This document shows positions 29,003-40,182 of a stretch of DNA of 64,000 bases, in pieces (positions within the stretch are counted from its first letter, which is position 1; each line of letters opens with the position of its first letter). The position numbers were made by a program, and so were the translations under genes. This stretch comes from Maricaulis salignorans (GTDB lineage Bacteria; Pseudomonadota; Alphaproteobacteria; Caulobacterales; Aquidulcibacteraceae): assembly GCA_945891505.1 (NCBI GenBank), contig CAMDDL010000005.1:92820-156819 (forward strand), written 5' to 3'. Below the pieces are notes generated by a model. The model made no database searches. It saw only the letters and a list, made by a program, of their open reading frames with translations, and was not told the DNA's origin.

Positions 29003-30199
29003 ATGCCTTGGAATGATAATTCGTCTGGTGGCGGTGGTGGCCCTTGGGGCCCCAGTGGTGGTTCGAATGGCAATCAACAGGGCAATGGCTCTGGGCCTAA
29101 AAATCCATGGGGCAATGGTTCAAACCAGCCACCGCGGCGTCCGGGTACGACTGGCGAAAGCGGCAATTTGGATGAACTGGCTAAGCGCGTTGAAGATCGC
29201 TTGAAAAGCGTCCTTGGCGGCGGCGGCAATGGCGGCGGCGGCTATAAAGGTGGCGGTGGCGGCGGTGAGCCCATTCAGTTTGACAAGCGCACCATTGGCG
29301 CGATCATCTTGGTCGCGGCCTTAGGCTGGGCTGCAACAGGTGTTTACGTCGTTGATGCCGGTGAAGAGGCCGTGATCCAGCGCTTTGGTAAGTATGTGCA
29401 TACGGTTGAGCAGGGCTTGCAGTTCCATCTGCCGGCGCCGATTGAGACCCGCCAGATTGTTGACGTCCAAAACGCACGGTCTTTGACGGTCGGTGGCGGC
29501 TCTGAAGCTGGCGCCAATGACGGCCTCATGTTGACGGCTGATGAAAACATCGTCGACGTTGGATTCCAAGTTTGGTGGCGGGTCGAAAATTCGCGCGACT
29601 ATTTGTTCCAAGTTGCCCATGGCCCAGAAGGCCGCGGTAATGCCGAAGAGACCGTACGCGCCGTCGCAGAATCTGCCATGCGGGAAGTCGCCGGTAAATC
29701 GCAGCGTGAGCAAGTGTTGTCGACCGGTCGGGCACAAGTGGAAACCCAAACCCGGGACCTCATCCAGCGCACGCTGAATGAGTATAAGGCTGGCATTCGC
29801 ATCACGCAGGTGAACTTGACCAAAGCTGAACCCCCTGCAGCGGTGAATGACGCGTTCCGCGAAGTGGCGGCGGCAAGCCAAGAGGCAGAAACCAAAATTA
29901 ACCAAGCCCGAACCTACCGCAACGCAGTGGTTCCCCAGGCCCAAGGTGACGCTGCACGCTTCAACCAATTGTATCAAGAATACAAGCTGGCACCTGAAGT
30001 GACGCGCCAGCGGCTTTATCTGGAAACCATGGAACGGGTCTATCAAGGGGCAAACAAAGTGTTGCTTGATCCCGGCCGTGCGGGCGCTAGCCCAATGGTG
30101 GTCTTGCCACCAGAATTGTTGAAAGGGGCCGCAGGCCCAGCTGCTGCTGCCTCTGCGCCTGCTGCGCAAAATGCGAACCCACAGGGAGTTGTCCGATGA
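29003..30199 (+). CDS. hflK: HflK, SPFH-domain regulator of FtsH
   Basis: Inner-membrane protein forming the HflKC complex that controls the FtsH protease. The N terminus starts MPWNDNSSGGGGGPWGPSGG, the classic Gly/Asn/Pro-rich HflK start, which fixes the ATG at 29003. One membrane helix (near residues 92-115, GAIILVAALGWAATGVYVV) is followed by the SPFH domain (AVIQRFGKYVHTVEQGLQFHLPAPIE). The Ala-rich C terminus ends QNANPQGVVR. It overlaps hflC by 4 bases. Confidence 0.96.
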   Translation: MPWNDNSSGGGGGPWGPSGGSNGNQQGNGSGPKNPWGNGSNQPPRRPGTTGESGNLDELAKRVEDRLKSVLGGGGNGGGGYKGGGGGGEPIQFDKRTIGAIILVAALGWAATGVYVVDAGEEAVIQRFGKYVHTVEQGLQFHLPAPIETRQIVDVQNARSLTVGGGSEAGANDGLMLTADENIVDVGFQVWWRVENSRDYLFQVAHGPEGRGNAEETVRAVAESAMREVAGKSQREQVLSTGRAQVETQTRDLIQRTLNEYKAGIRITQVNLTKAEPPAAVNDAFREVAAASQEAETKINQARTYRNAVVPQAQGDAARFNQLYQEYKLAPEVTRQRLYLETMERVYQGANKVLLDPGRAGASPMVVLPPELLKGAAGPAAAASAPAAQNANPQGVVR

Positions 30200-31020
30200 A
30201 CGCGCGTACCCTTCCCATTTTGGGTGGCTTGGCCTTTGGTGCGATGATACTTGCCAATGCGTCTTTGTTTACCGTCAGCGAAACGCAACAGGCGATCACG
30301 CTGCAATTCGGTCAACCCAAAAACTTCTTCAATATTGATGGCACAAGCCCCGGTTTGAAGGTGATGATCCCCTTTGTCCAACAACGCGAAATCTACGACC
30401 GGCGGATTTTGGACCTTGCCCCATCCGGCAAGAGCGAAGTGGTAACGGCTGACCAAGAGCGTCTTGAAGTCGATAGCTTTGCGCGCTGGCGGATTGTCGA
30501 TCCACTGCGCTTTTATCAGGCCGTCCGCACCGAGGGGCGTGCCCGTGATCGTCTGACCAGCTTGCTGGAAGCGTCCTTGCGGCGCGTCTTGGGTTCGGCT
30601 CAATCGACGGACATCATTTCGGGGCGTCGCTCGGCCTTGATGAACTCGATCCGCTCTGAAATGAACCGCGAGGCAACGGCACTCGGCATTCAAGTCGTTG
30701 ACGTGAAGATCCGTGCTGCCGATTTGCCGCCAGCCAACCAAGAGCGGGTGTTTGAACGCATGCGTTCTGAGCGCCAGCAGGCAGCAGCAAGCGTGCGTGC
30801 TGGCGGTGACCGTCAAGCGCAGGAGATTCGCGGTGGCGCGGATCGGGAACGGGCTAAGATTATCGCAGACAGCTATAATCAAGACCCAGACTTTGCGGCC
30901 TTCTATCGCTCCATGCAGGCCTATGAGAAGGCTCTGCCAGCTGGCACTACAATCGTGACCACGCCAGACAGCGACTTCTTCCGCTACTTCAAGAGCCGCC
31001 GTGGCGGCAATGGTGAGTAA
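30196..31020 (+). CDS. hflC: HflC, partner of HflK
   Basis: Second SPFH subunit of the HflKC complex. It has an N-terminal membrane segment (residues 6-27), TVSETQQAITLQFGQP and RILDLAPSGKSEVVTADQERLEVDSFARWRI, and the C-terminal coiled-coil with GGADRERAKIIADSYNQDPDFAAFYRSMQAYEK. 274 residues, normal. It ends in a hairpin region; the usual downstream DegP-type protease gene is absent here. Confidence 0.96.
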   Translation: MNARTLPILGGLAFGAMILANASLFTVSETQQAITLQFGQPKNFFNIDGTSPGLKVMIPFVQQREIYDRRILDLAPSGKSEVVTADQERLEVDSFARWRIVDPLRFYQAVRTEGRARDRLTSLLEASLRRVLGSAQSTDIISGRRSALMNSIRSEMNREATALGIQVVDVKIRAADLPPANQERVFERMRSERQQAAASVRAGGDRQAQEIRGGADRERAKIIADSYNQDPDFAAFYRSMQAYEKALPAGTTIVTTPDSDFFRYFKSRRGGNGE

Positions 31021-31045
31021 GAGGGGTTAGCACTTAGTCCCTCTT
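31019..31045 (+). terminator. Weak hairpin at the end of hflC
   Basis: AAGAGGG (starting inside the hflC stop codon) can pair with CCCTCTT across an 11-base loop; only a short T-poor tail follows. It is a weak terminator candidate. Confidence 0.4.
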
Positions 31046-31059
31046 AGTCTAGGCTCGCC

Positions 31060-31213
31060 GATCTCCCCTCGCGCCCAACGGGGGAGAGGGGACGGGGGTG
31101 AGGGGGCTCGGCGCTTAAGCGTGTTGCTTTGTGCAATCAAAAGCTTCCCAACGCGTCCATCAATAGTGTGACTGAAAAAGCTCTCACCCCAACCCGTCGA
31201 CCAATTGGTCGAC
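31060..31213. repeat. Interspersed intergenic repeat with 18-base palindrome
   Basis: The 323-base gap between hflC and atpC holds no gene. At 31060-31110 the C/G-rich run CTCCCCTC, then GGGGGAGAGGGG and GGGGGTGAGGGGG resembles the widespread bacterial intergenic repeat that would read PLPRWARGE if translated. About 80 bases later an inverted partial copy (CTCTCACCCCAACCC) leads into a perfect 18-base palindrome, GTCGACCAATTGGTCGAC (31196-31213). Together these could fold as a REP/BIME-like element. Confidence 0.55.
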
Positions 31214-31343
31214 CCCATAGGGAGTGGGCCTCTGCGCGGGCAGTTTGCCTCTGCCAAAGTGAGCGGCGGGCAGATTGAAAGGCGGCCCGAAGGTTTCGGC
31301 CCCGAAAGGCCCCCACAAAATTTAAATGTAGTTGGAAAGAAGC

Positions 31344-31745
31344 CTAAGCCGCTGCGCGGATGGCTTCGAGGCGGGCGAGCTTGCGTTCAGCGGCGGCCTT
31401 CACGTCGGCATCCTTGGCATCGCGCACATCTTCACGGGCGTTTTGCAGGTCCTTTTCTAGGCCAGCTGAATCTAGCTTTGCTAGGTCCACGGCATCTTCG
31501 GCCAGAATCGTCAGGCCCTGCGGCGTCACGTCGGCAAAGCCACCACCGACAAAAATCTTACGCTCGCTCGCGCCATCGAGAATACGGATGGCGCCTTGCT
31601 GAATCACCGTCATGAACGGCGCATGTTGGCTCAATACACCAAACTGACCATCCACACCGGGTACCACCACCTGATCGACTTCACCCGAATAAAGGGCGCG
31701 CTCAGGGGAGACCAATGAAAAGAGAAGTTTGCCTGTGGTGGCCAT
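31344..31745 (-). CDS. atpC: F1 ATP synthase epsilon subunit
   Basis: Central-stalk subunit that inhibits ATP hydrolysis. It begins MATTGKLLFSLVSPERALYSGE and carries VPGVDGQFGVLSQHAPFM, GGFADVTPQGLTILAEDA and a helical C terminus. The ATG at 31745 is preferred over one at 31814, which would add an atypical 23-residue extension. It is on the same strand as atpHAGD but is separated from atpD by a gene on the opposite strand and a terminator, so it must have its own promoter. Confidence 0.93.
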   Translation of the reverse strand: MATTGKLLFSLVSPERALYSGEVDQVVVPGVDGQFGVLSQHAPFMTVIQQGAIRILDGASERKIFVGGGFADVTPQGLTILAEDAVDLAKLDSAGLEKDLQNAREDVRDAKDADVKAAAERKLARLEAIRAAA

Positions 31746-31964
31746 GGATATGCTCGCTGATTGCGGGAAAGGATTTGTTGGGGTGCGTTTAGCATTTGAG
31801 CGCCCAGCATGCAAAGCACTGCAACAGTCGATACGTCACCTCAGCGTGATCAAAAATGTTCCGTGAGAAAGGTGCCGTTTCTTGTTACTTACGCGTTATG
31901 AGCGCGCCCTGTTATGTCGACCGGAGCTTAGCGGGCTCATGGATTGAAAGGGAGCGATCTAACT

Positions 31965-32753
31965 ATGTTAAAGGAATTTATTATCGGGATGGGCGCGCTG
32001 GCCATTGCTGGCTCTGCCATGGCACAAACGGCTGCAACACCAGAAGCACTTTGCCCGGATGGCGAAATTGTCACGGTGCGCTTTAACGAGCTTACACCGG
32101 GCGGGACCTATGACGGCTTTAAAGCTGCAGCGGCCGCCAACCAAAAATATTATCGCGACAGGGGAATCAACGGGAATGTTCAATTGGTCGGTCGCGTCAT
32201 GGTTCGCGATCCCGCCACGGGCACATGGTCCTTTTCGCCTAAGGATGTGTCCACTGCCCACGTGAATCCGCCCATGGGCCGCGGTAACCCCAATGACCCT
32301 GATTGGAAAGCATTTGTCGCGCAATATGATTCTAACTCAAAAATGTCAGCCCAGCGGTCGGTCTGCTATGCGCCTTCAATCGACGAAACGGCGACGATTA
32401 CGGCGGAAATAAAGAAGTTTGAGCAGGTTTGGGCCGATAAGGCCGCTGCTGGGGATGCAGCTGGCTTAGGTGCGCTCTTAGATGACAGCTATGTCAGCTA
32501 TGGGAAAGCAAAGCCGGAAACCAAAGCTGACCTCTTGGCGAGTACCGCTGATCCTAAGAAGCGCCCAGCCTCTGTCAAAATCAGCGATGTGACCGTGAAA
32601 GTCGATGGTTCTTTTGCGTTCGCACAGGGTGTTTGGTCGGAAGTCGGCAGAGATGGCAAGACGAAGAACTTGTTTTTCCTCGATATTTGGAAACAAGGAC
32701 GCGATGGCACGTGGAAAGCACTGATGAGCCAAGTCAGCGACATTCCGAAATAA
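31965..32753 (+). CDS. Secreted protein with C-terminal DUF4440/SnoaL-like domain
   Basis: 262 residues with a signal peptide (FIIGMGALAIAGSAMAQ, cleavage after AMA). The first part has two Cys (in EALCPDGEIV and SVCYAPS) that may form a disulfide. The C-terminal ~110 residues start ITAEIKKFEQVWADKAAAGDAAGLGALLDDSYVSYG, the usual start of NTF2-like DUF4440 domains, and end with DIWKQGRDGTWKALMSQ. The role is unknown. It is inserted in opposite orientation between atpD and atpC. The ATG at 31965 follows GGGAG by 10 bases. Confidence 0.75.
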   Translation: MLKEFIIGMGALAIAGSAMAQTAATPEALCPDGEIVTVRFNELTPGGTYDGFKAAAAANQKYYRDRGINGNVQLVGRVMVRDPATGTWSFSPKDVSTAHVNPPMGRGNPNDPDWKAFVAQYDSNSKMSAQRSVCYAPSIDETATITAEIKKFEQVWADKAAAGDAAGLGALLDDSYVSYGKAKPETKADLLASTADPKKRPASVKISDVTVKVDGSFAFAQGVWSEVGRDGKTKNLFFLDIWKQGRDGTWKALMSQVSDIPK

Positions 32754-32785
32754 AATAAGGACTGCCTCCATTGTCCTGAAACTAA

Positions 32786-32820
32786 AAGGCCCCGCAGCAG
32801 CGCTACGGGGCCTTCTTTTT
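32786..32820. terminator. Bidirectional terminator between the DUF4440-like gene and atpD
   Basis: A 9-base-pair stem AAGGCCCCG/CGGGGCCTT with an 11-base loop, followed by CTTTTTG on the plus strand and TTTTAGTTT on the minus strand. It lies 32 bases after the DUF4440-like stop and 19 bases after the atpD stop, so it can end both transcripts and insulate atpC from the operon. Confidence 0.88.
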
Positions 32821-32838
32821 GTTCTGTGCGACCAGCGT

Positions 32839-34552
<1,714 letters not shown>

Positions 34553-34581
34553 AGCTCTCCAGTGACCTCTTGTAGCATAGT

Positions 34582-35463
34582 TTACACCGCCTGCGCACCC
34601 GCGATAATTTCTGTCAATTCGGTGGTAATCATGGCCTGACGCTTGCGGTTCATTTGCAAGGTCAGTTTCTTGATCAGGTCGCCTGCGTTGCGTGTCGCAT
34701 TGTCCATAGCACCCATTTGGGCCCCATAGAAACCAGCGGCATTTTCCAGCAAAGCGCCCAAAATCTGGCTGTCGAGATAACGTGGCAGCAAGGCTTCCAG
34801 AATCGCTTCTTCGCCAGGCTCGTAGGTATAGACGCCACCGCCAGTATCAGATGTTGCAACGCCTTCCGGTGCCACAACAGGGATCAATTGTTGGGCTGTC
34901 GCAATTTGGCTGATGACCGATTTATAGCGCGAGAACACCAGATGCGCGACATCAAACTCAGCGGCGTCGAACATCTCAACCAATTTGTGGCTGACTTGTG
35001 CGCTTTGAGCCGCACCCAAGGTGCGTATGCCTGCAAATTCAATATGGCCAACCGATAAAGACGCGTAAACGCGCTTTAACTGATCGCGACCCTTTTTGCC
35101 CACGGTCAAGATTTTAACCGTTTTGCCCTGCGCTTGCAGGCTGACAATCAGTTCACGAGCCTTCTTGACGATATTGGTGTTGAACCCGCCGCACAGGCCG
35201 CGCTCAGAGGTGGCAACCACCACCAAATGGACTTGGTCATTGCCAGAGCCACGCAGCAGCTTGGGAGCCGCATCAGAGCCCTGCACGGACGTTGCCAAAT
35301 TGGCCACGGTCCCGGCGACTTTTTCACTATAGGGGCGCGCCGCTTCGGCTGCCTCTTGCGCACGCTTCAGCTTTGCCGCCGCCACCATTTGCATGGCTTT
35401 GGTGATCTTCTGCGTCGACTTCACCGAAGCGATACGCGTGCGAAAGTCCTTTAAGCTGGCCAT
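34582..35463 (-). CDS. atpG: F1 ATP synthase gamma subunit
   Basis: Rotor shaft of F1. N-terminal coiled-coil MASLKDFRTRIASVKSTQKI with TKAMQMVAAAKLKRAQ, the central SERGLCGGFNTNIVK, and the C-terminal SEMxAMDNAT-like region GAMDNATRNAGDLIKKLTLQMNR. 293 residues, normal. It lies 24 bases after atpA. Confidence 0.97.
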   Translation of the reverse strand: MASLKDFRTRIASVKSTQKITKAMQMVAAAKLKRAQEAAEAARPYSEKVAGTVANLATSVQGSDAAPKLLRGSGNDQVHLVVVATSERGLCGGFNTNIVKKARELIVSLQAQGKTVKILTVGKKGRDQLKRVYASLSVGHIEFAGIRTLGAAQSAQVSHKLVEMFDAAEFDVAHLVFSRYKSVISQIATAQQLIPVVAPEGVATSDTGGGVYTYEPGEEAILEALLPRYLDSQILGALLENAAGFYGAQMGAMDNATRNAGDLIKKLTLQMNRKRQAMITTELTEIIAGAQAV

Positions 35464-35487
35464 GGATTAGTTCCCTCAGCCCCGCTC

Positions 35488-37029
35488 TTAAGCAAACGTC
35501 TTGGCGAAATCATCAAGCGCTTCTTTGATGCGCGCTTCGATATTGTCGGCTTTGATGTCCAGCTTGGTTTTGATCGCGTCAGACAGCTCTTTGTACTTCC
35601 CGCGCAACGCAGCCTTCAATTCGGCTTCATAACGCTTGATGTCGCTGACGGGGACGCTGTCCAAATAGCCCTTGGTACCGGCATAGATTAGGACAACCTG
35701 ATCTTCGACGGCCACTGGCGCGAACTGGTCTTGCTTCAACATTTCGGTCAAGCGAGCACCACGGGCCAGCAAGCGCTGGGTCGAAGCATCCAAGTCCGAA
35801 CCAAACTTCGCAAAGGCAGCCATTTCCCGATACTGGGCCAATTCACCCTTAATCGGACCGGCCACTTGCTTCATCGCCTTAACTTGAGCGGACGAACCCA
35901 CGCGAGACACCGACAGACCAACGTTCACAGCTGGGCGGACGCCTTGGTAGAACAAGTCGGTTTCCAAGAAGATCTGACCATCGGTGATCGAAATCACGTT
36001 GGTTGGGATATAGGCCGACACGTCGTTAGCTTGGGTTTCGATGATTGGCAGAGCCGTCAACGAACCAGAACCATTGTCTTCGTTCAGCTTTGCAGCGCGC
36101 TCAAGCAAACGCGAATGCAGATAGAACACGTCACCTGGATAGGCTTCACGACCGGGTGGACGACGCAGCAGCAAGGACATTTGGCGGTAAGCCACAGCTT
36201 GCTTGGACAAATCGTCGTAGATCATCAAAGCGTGCATGCCGTTGTCGCGGAAATACTCACCCATGGTGCAGGCCGAGAACGGTGCCAAGAACTGCAGAGG
36301 TGCAGGCTCAGAAGCGGTTGCGGCCACGATGATTGAGTATTTCATCGCGCCAGCTTCTTCGAGGGTTTTCACCAGCTGAGCAACGGTCGAACGCTTTTGG
36401 CCGATCACGACGTATACGCAGTAAAGCTTTTGGCTTTCTGGTGCGTTGTTGTCATGGGCTTCGCGCTGATACAGGATCGCGTCGATGGCGATGGCGGTCT
36501 TGCCGGTTTGACGGTCGCCGATGATCAATTCGCGTTGGCCGCGACCGATTGGGATCAGCGCGTCAATCGACTTAATCCCGGTCTGCATCGGCTCATGCAC
36601 CGACTTACGAGGGATAATGCCGGGGGCTTTAACGTCCACCTGCTTACGCTCAGCTTCGATATCAACCAGTGGGCCTTTGCCGTCGATGGGCTCACCCAGT
36701 GGGTTGAGCACGCGACCGAGCAAACCTTTGCCGACAGGAACAGACACGATTTCGCCGAGGCGCTTTACAGTGTCGCCTTCTTTGATCCCACGGTCTTCAC
36801 CGAAGATCACGACGCCGACATTGTCGCGCTCCAGGTTCAAGGCCATGCCTTTGATCCCGCCTGGGAACTCAACCATTTCGCCCGCTTGGACGCTGTCAAG
36901 GCCATAGACCCGGGCGATACCGTCACCAACGGACAACACGGTGCCGACGTCAGCAACAGCTGCCTCAGCGCCGAAGTTTTTGATTTGATCCTTAAGGATC
37001 GCGGAAATTTCTGCGGCGCGGATGTCCAT
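35488..37029 (-). CDS. atpA: F1 ATP synthase alpha subunit
   Basis: Non-catalytic nucleotide-binding subunit of F1. It has Walker [30 protein letters not shown] and [28 protein letters not shown]. 513 residues, normal. It lies 3 bases after atpH. Confidence 0.98.
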   Translation of the reverse strand: MDIRAAEISAILKDQIKNFGAEAAVADVGTVLSVGDGIARVYGLDSVQAGEMVEFPGGIKGMALNLERDNVGVVIFGEDRGIKEGDTVKRLGEIVSVPVGKGLLGRVLNPLGEPIDGKGPLVDIEAERKQVDVKAPGIIPRKSVHEPMQTGIKSIDALIPIGRGQRELIIGDRQTGKTAIAIDAILYQREAHDNNAPESQKLYCVYVVIGQKRSTVAQLVKTLEEAGAMKYSIIVAATASEPAPLQFLAPFSACTMGEYFRDNGMHALMIYDDLSKQAVAYRQMSLLLRRPPGREAYPGDVFYLHSRLLERAAKLNEDNGSGSLTALPIIETQANDVSAYIPTNVISITDGQIFLETDLFYQGVRPAVNVGLSVSRVGSSAQVKAMKQVAGPIKGELAQYREMAAFAKFGSDLDASTQRLLARGARLTEMLKQDQFAPVAVEDQVVLIYAGTKGYLDSVPVSDIKRYEAELKAALRGKYKELSDAIKTKLDIKADNIEARIKEALDDFAKTFA

Positions 37030-37032
37030 GCC

Positions 37033-37593
37033 TCAGGCCCCCTTCATCGCAATTTTGAGTGCGTCGAGTTTAGATTTGACAGAATCGTCGAACAGCCTGG
37101 AACCAACCTTGACGACGAGGCCGCCAAGAAGTTCAGGCTTTAGCGTGGTTTCTACATCAACCGGTGCTTTGAAGGCCCGGCCGAGTGCTTCAGTCAGGCT
37201 CTTGAGTTGTTCTTCGCTCAAGGGCTCTGCAGTCGAGATTTCGGCCAGAACGGCACCACGTGCCTGAGCTGCTAAGCCCAAGAATGCCGCCAGCATGCCA
37301 CCCAAGTCCGCCGAACGACGGTTTTGGGCTGCAAGGCCGAGAAAATTTTGCGTGATGGCGTTGGCCTTCATCTTTTTGGCGATGGCACCAAGAGCTGCGG
37401 CCTTTTGTTCCACAGGGAACAGCGGGCTGGTCAAGGCAGCGCGCAAGTCCGCGCTGGTCTGCCAAGCGGCCAAGAGCGCCTTGGCGTCTTGTTCCACAGC
37501 AGCAACCTTCTTGGATTCAGTCGCCAGGTCGAACAGCGCCGCGCCATAGCGCTGGGCTGCTTCACTGATGGCGCTGCGATTTGATCCACTCAA
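37033..37593 (-). CDS. atpH: F1 ATP synthase delta subunit
   Basis: Stator subunit linking F1 to the peripheral stalk. N terminus AQRYGAALFDLATESKKV is typical, and the C-terminal motif LLGGLVVKVGSRLFDDSVKSKLDAL is diagnostic. 186 residues. It is the first gene of the operon; its promoter must lie in the repeat-rich region upstream (37594 onwards). F0 genes are not in the window, as is usual in alphaproteobacteria. Confidence 0.96.
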   Translation of the reverse strand: MSGSNRSAISEAAQRYGAALFDLATESKKVAAVEQDAKALLAAWQTSADLRAALTSPLFPVEQKAAALGAIAKKMKANAITQNFLGLAAQNRRSADLGGMLAAFLGLAAQARGAVLAEISTAEPLSEEQLKSLTEALGRAFKAPVDVETTLKPELLGGLVVKVGSRLFDDSVKSKLDALKIAMKGA

Positions 37594-37898
37594 AGGGTCT
37601 ACTCACGTGTAAGACACGCCAAAGCTACCAGACTGAGCGAGGGCGTGCACATTAGATTAAAGGAACAAAATCAGGCGATTCGATACCAGAGGTCTCGAAG
37701 CTGCTTTGTGGTGCGTGGCGTCTAGCATGGGGTAGGCGCATTCGCAACATTGGGGAGGCAGGGAGTTGCAGGGGGTTTGGGGCGTCCGAGGCCGTAAGGA
37801 CGATCTGCCAGTGACTAACCTTCGGCTTGATCCCCGACAATCGATTCCGCCAAGAGGCACCCAAGGATTCTGCGCCTGTCACTAACACCGCCAAGGCC

Positions 37899-38095
37899 GC
37901 TTCGCTTCTGCCCTTGACGACCCCAATCAGACGGAACGTTTCTGGAAGCCCCGGAGCGCGCAGCACGAGCTGCGCATGTTGGCGCGACCGCTGGTCCGTG
38001 GGTAAAGATGCGCAGCTCGTGCTGGGCGCTCCCACTAGCGCTAATACTCAAGCAAAAGCGCGCCAGTTCAGGCGGGTCAAGGGCAGAAGTGAAGC
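37899..38095. repeat. Large nested inverted repeat upstream of atpH
   Basis: Part of an 862-base gap (37594-38455) with no supported gene. The outer arms, 37899-37918 and 38076-38095, match in 19 of 20 positions. The inner arms, 37953-37977 and 38008-38032, match in 24 of 25 around a 30-base loop. Transcribed on either strand this would make a long hairpin; as DNA it looks like a miniature inverted-repeat element or a REP-type composite. Intervening segments do not pair. Confidence 0.7.
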
Positions 38096-38149
38096 GCAGC
38101 GGAACGTCCCTTGAGGCGGCTGGGCTGGCATCTGACAGTTATCGGGCGG

Positions 38150-38177
38150 TTTTGGTGAACCATGGGAATCACCAAAA
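38150..38177. repeat. Short inverted repeat
   Basis: TTTTGGTGA and TCACCAAAA form a perfect 9-base-pair stem around a 10-base loop, between the two larger inverted-repeat elements. No T-run follows, so terminator function is doubtful. Confidence 0.5.
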
Positions 38178-38241
38178 TCGTTCCAAAGCGACTTTTTTCA
38201 GCACTACCAAGGGCCCAAGAGCCAACTCAACTTTCATCGTC

Positions 38242-38362
38242 GTCATCCCCGCCGCAGTGCAGCGAAGCGTAACGAAGAGCAGGGACCTCTGTGGTTTTGG
38301 GCGCTCAGCCAGCGGAAGGTCCCCGATCTGCACTACGCTACGCTTCGTTTGTCGGGGATGAC
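38242..38362. repeat. Second inverted-repeat element (GTCATCCCCG type)
   Basis: Outer arms GTCATCCCCG (38242-38251) and CGGGGATGAC (38353-38362) are perfect; inner arms AGGGACCT and AGGTCCCC pair in 7 of 8. Between them both arms carry related CGAAGCGTA and TGCAGTGC-like segments. Elements of this kind, with TCATCCCCG ends, are commonly dispersed in alphaproteobacterial intergenic DNA. Confidence 0.6.
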
Positions 38363-38455
38363 ATCGCAAGCGGGGCAGGGAAAAGCACCGGGCCTGTTTG
38401 CCGAACAAATCCCCCATCTATCCCACCCCCCAAACCCGTCCACCATAATCCGGCG

Positions 38456-39124
38456 ATGTCGTTTTCTCTCACCCCTTTTACCTTTGCGCTCTCTCAAGCT
38501 TCGTACCTCCGCGACCGGGTGCTTGGGGCAAGCGAATTATTCGGGAGGCCGGCGTTTGTGAGAAAAGCCGTGGCGGCGCGCTTGCGCAAAGGGGTGCGGG
38601 CGTTGGAAGCTTTCTTGCGACGTATCTTGATTTTGATGGCGCTGGAACTTGAGCCTGATCTGGTTGCCGAAATACAGTTTGAAAACTTGGCGCGCGTGAA
38701 AGAGCGGAAAGTGCGGGCCAGAAAGGCGTTTCTGCGGATTTTTCCCACGCCGGGTGGGGCTCACAAGTTTGACTTTAAGCAACGCATTGGCGTGCCCTGC
38801 GCGCCAGAAATACTGCCACATGCCGCCGCACTGCCGCCCGTAAAAGTGCCCATTGGCCATTGGTTGCAGCAGCTGGACTATCTTCAAACCATCATCACTG
38901 ACCCAGTTGCCAAAGCGAAGCGATTGGCTTTCAGCTTGGCGCGGCACCATCACGGCCTGCTGATGGCGCCAGATCAACACCGCCGCGTGATGCGCGGCTG
39001 TGGCACAGAACCCAGCACCATTTTTGACGCTATGGCGTTTCAGATCATGCAGAAAAGCCGATCAAGGCCGCCACCATTACCCCCGCCACGCCGCTGGCCA
39101 AAGCCCATGATCACCCTTTTGTAA
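38456..39124 (+). CDS. Uncharacterised basic protein, 222 residues
   Basis: Not recognised. The ATG at 38456 begins MSFSLTPFTFALSQASYLRD; an earlier in-frame start at 38291 would translate through the inverted-repeat element and is unlikely. The protein is rich in Arg, Ala and Leu (AVAARLRKGVRALEAFLRRI, VKERKVRARKAFLRIFP), then has His-rich LARHHHGLLMAPDQH, and ends in a Pro/Arg-rich tail. No signal peptide or clear membrane helix. It is convergent with terC. Confidence 0.5.
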   Translation: MSFSLTPFTFALSQASYLRDRVLGASELFGRPAFVRKAVAARLRKGVRALEAFLRRILILMALELEPDLVAEIQFENLARVKERKVRARKAFLRIFPTPGGAHKFDFKQRIGVPCAPEILPHAAALPPVKVPIGHWLQQLDYLQTIITDPVAKAKRLAFSLARHHHGLLMAPDQHRRVMRGCGTEPSTIFDAMAFQIMQKSRSRPPPLPPPRRWPKPMITLL

Positions 39125-39187
39125 CGATGCCCCCGCTCTGGCGATGTAGCGGGGTCGCGGTCGGCTGGGCGTCTATGACCTTCGCCC

Positions 39188-39943
39188 CTAAATCCCCTCG
39201 CCATCCTGACCTTCGCGTTCATTCTTGCGTTTGACCGCTATGTTGAGCGCTTCAACCACGACGGAAAAGGCAATTGCCGCATAAAGATAGGCGCGTTCAA
39301 TATGTTGGCCGAAGCCGTCGGCGACCAAAACCATGCCGACAATCAAGAGGAAAGCGAGCGCGAGCATCTTTGTCGTCTCATACTTATCGATAAAGGCCGA
39401 GACGGTTTCGCTGGCAAACATCATCACAGCAATGGCAATCACCACTGCAGTCACCATAATGGAGAGATTGTTGGACATGCCAATCGCGGTGACGATCGAA
39501 TCAATCGCGAAGATGACGTCAATCACGGCAATTTGAGCGACAACGACCATGAGCTTGGACGACTTTGTCTTGGGGCCGGCATGATCTTCCACGCTTTTAG
39601 AACGCACGATGTCATCGATTTCGAGCGTGGCTTTATACAAGAGATAGCCGCCGCCAGCGATCAAGATCAGGTCGCGGGCCGAGAAACTATGGCCCAGAAC
39701 GTCAAAGAGAGGTTTCGTCAGGCCAGCCAACCAAACCAGCATCGACAAAAGAATGATGCGAAGGATGAGAGCGAGTGCCAAGCCCATGCGCCGTGCGGAG
39801 GCTTGTTGCTCCTTAGGAAGTTTTGAAGCAGCAATCGAGATGAAAATGACATTGTCGATCCCGAGAACGATTTCCAACAGGGTTAATGTCGCGAGTGAGG
39901 CCCAGCCATCCGCCGTCGCCATCCATGCAAACCAATCCGCCAA
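39188..39943 (-). CDS. TerC family integral membrane protein
   Basis: Multi-pass inner-membrane protein of 251 residues with about seven helices. TerC motifs are clear: LLEIVLGIDNVIFISI near residue 23 and AQIAVIDVIFAIDSIVTAIG near residue 138, with conserved Asp residues thought to bind metal. Family members are linked to metal export and metalation of exported proteins. No tellurite genes are adjacent. Confidence 0.93.
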   Translation of the reverse strand: MADWFAWMATADGWASLATLTLLEIVLGIDNVIFISIAASKLPKEQQASARRMGLALALILRIILLSMLVWLAGLTKPLFDVLGHSFSARDLILIAGGGYLLYKATLEIDDIVRSKSVEDHAGPKTKSSKLMVVVAQIAVIDVIFAIDSIVTAIGMSNNLSIMVTAVVIAIAVMMFASETVSAFIDKYETTKMLALAFLLIVGMVLVADGFGQHIERAYLYAAIAFSVVVEALNIAVKRKNEREGQDGEGI

Positions 39944-40182
39944 CTCTTCGTCTCCTCGCGATGCGGCACTGCCCCGCTCAATTGCTTTGGTTGCCTGCCT
40001 TGTCGGGGCCGGTCAAGCCAATAGGCGCGAACAGACTCACAAAAATGTGACCGACTGCAGGGCGTCAGGGCGTGAAGGCATTCGTTAACCACGTTTGTTT
40101 ATCTAGATCGAGGAAATTGCGTTGTAGGTTTGCGTCATACTGACGTTATCCCCTCAGCGCCTTAGGCACGCAGGAGCTTGAA

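Noticed and set aside
29321..30169. Open frame opposite hflK
   Set aside because: Antisense shadow; hflK is unambiguous.
31027..31257. 76-codon frame that would encode a PLPRWARGE-like peptide
   Set aside because: This peptide is the known artefact of translating a widespread intergenic repeat, not a gene.
36397..37143. Open frame opposite atpA
   Set aside because: Antisense shadow of a well-identified ATP synthase gene.
37652..38114. Several short frames in the gap upstream of atpH
   Set aside because: They cross inverted-repeat arms, have no ribosome-binding site and no family features.
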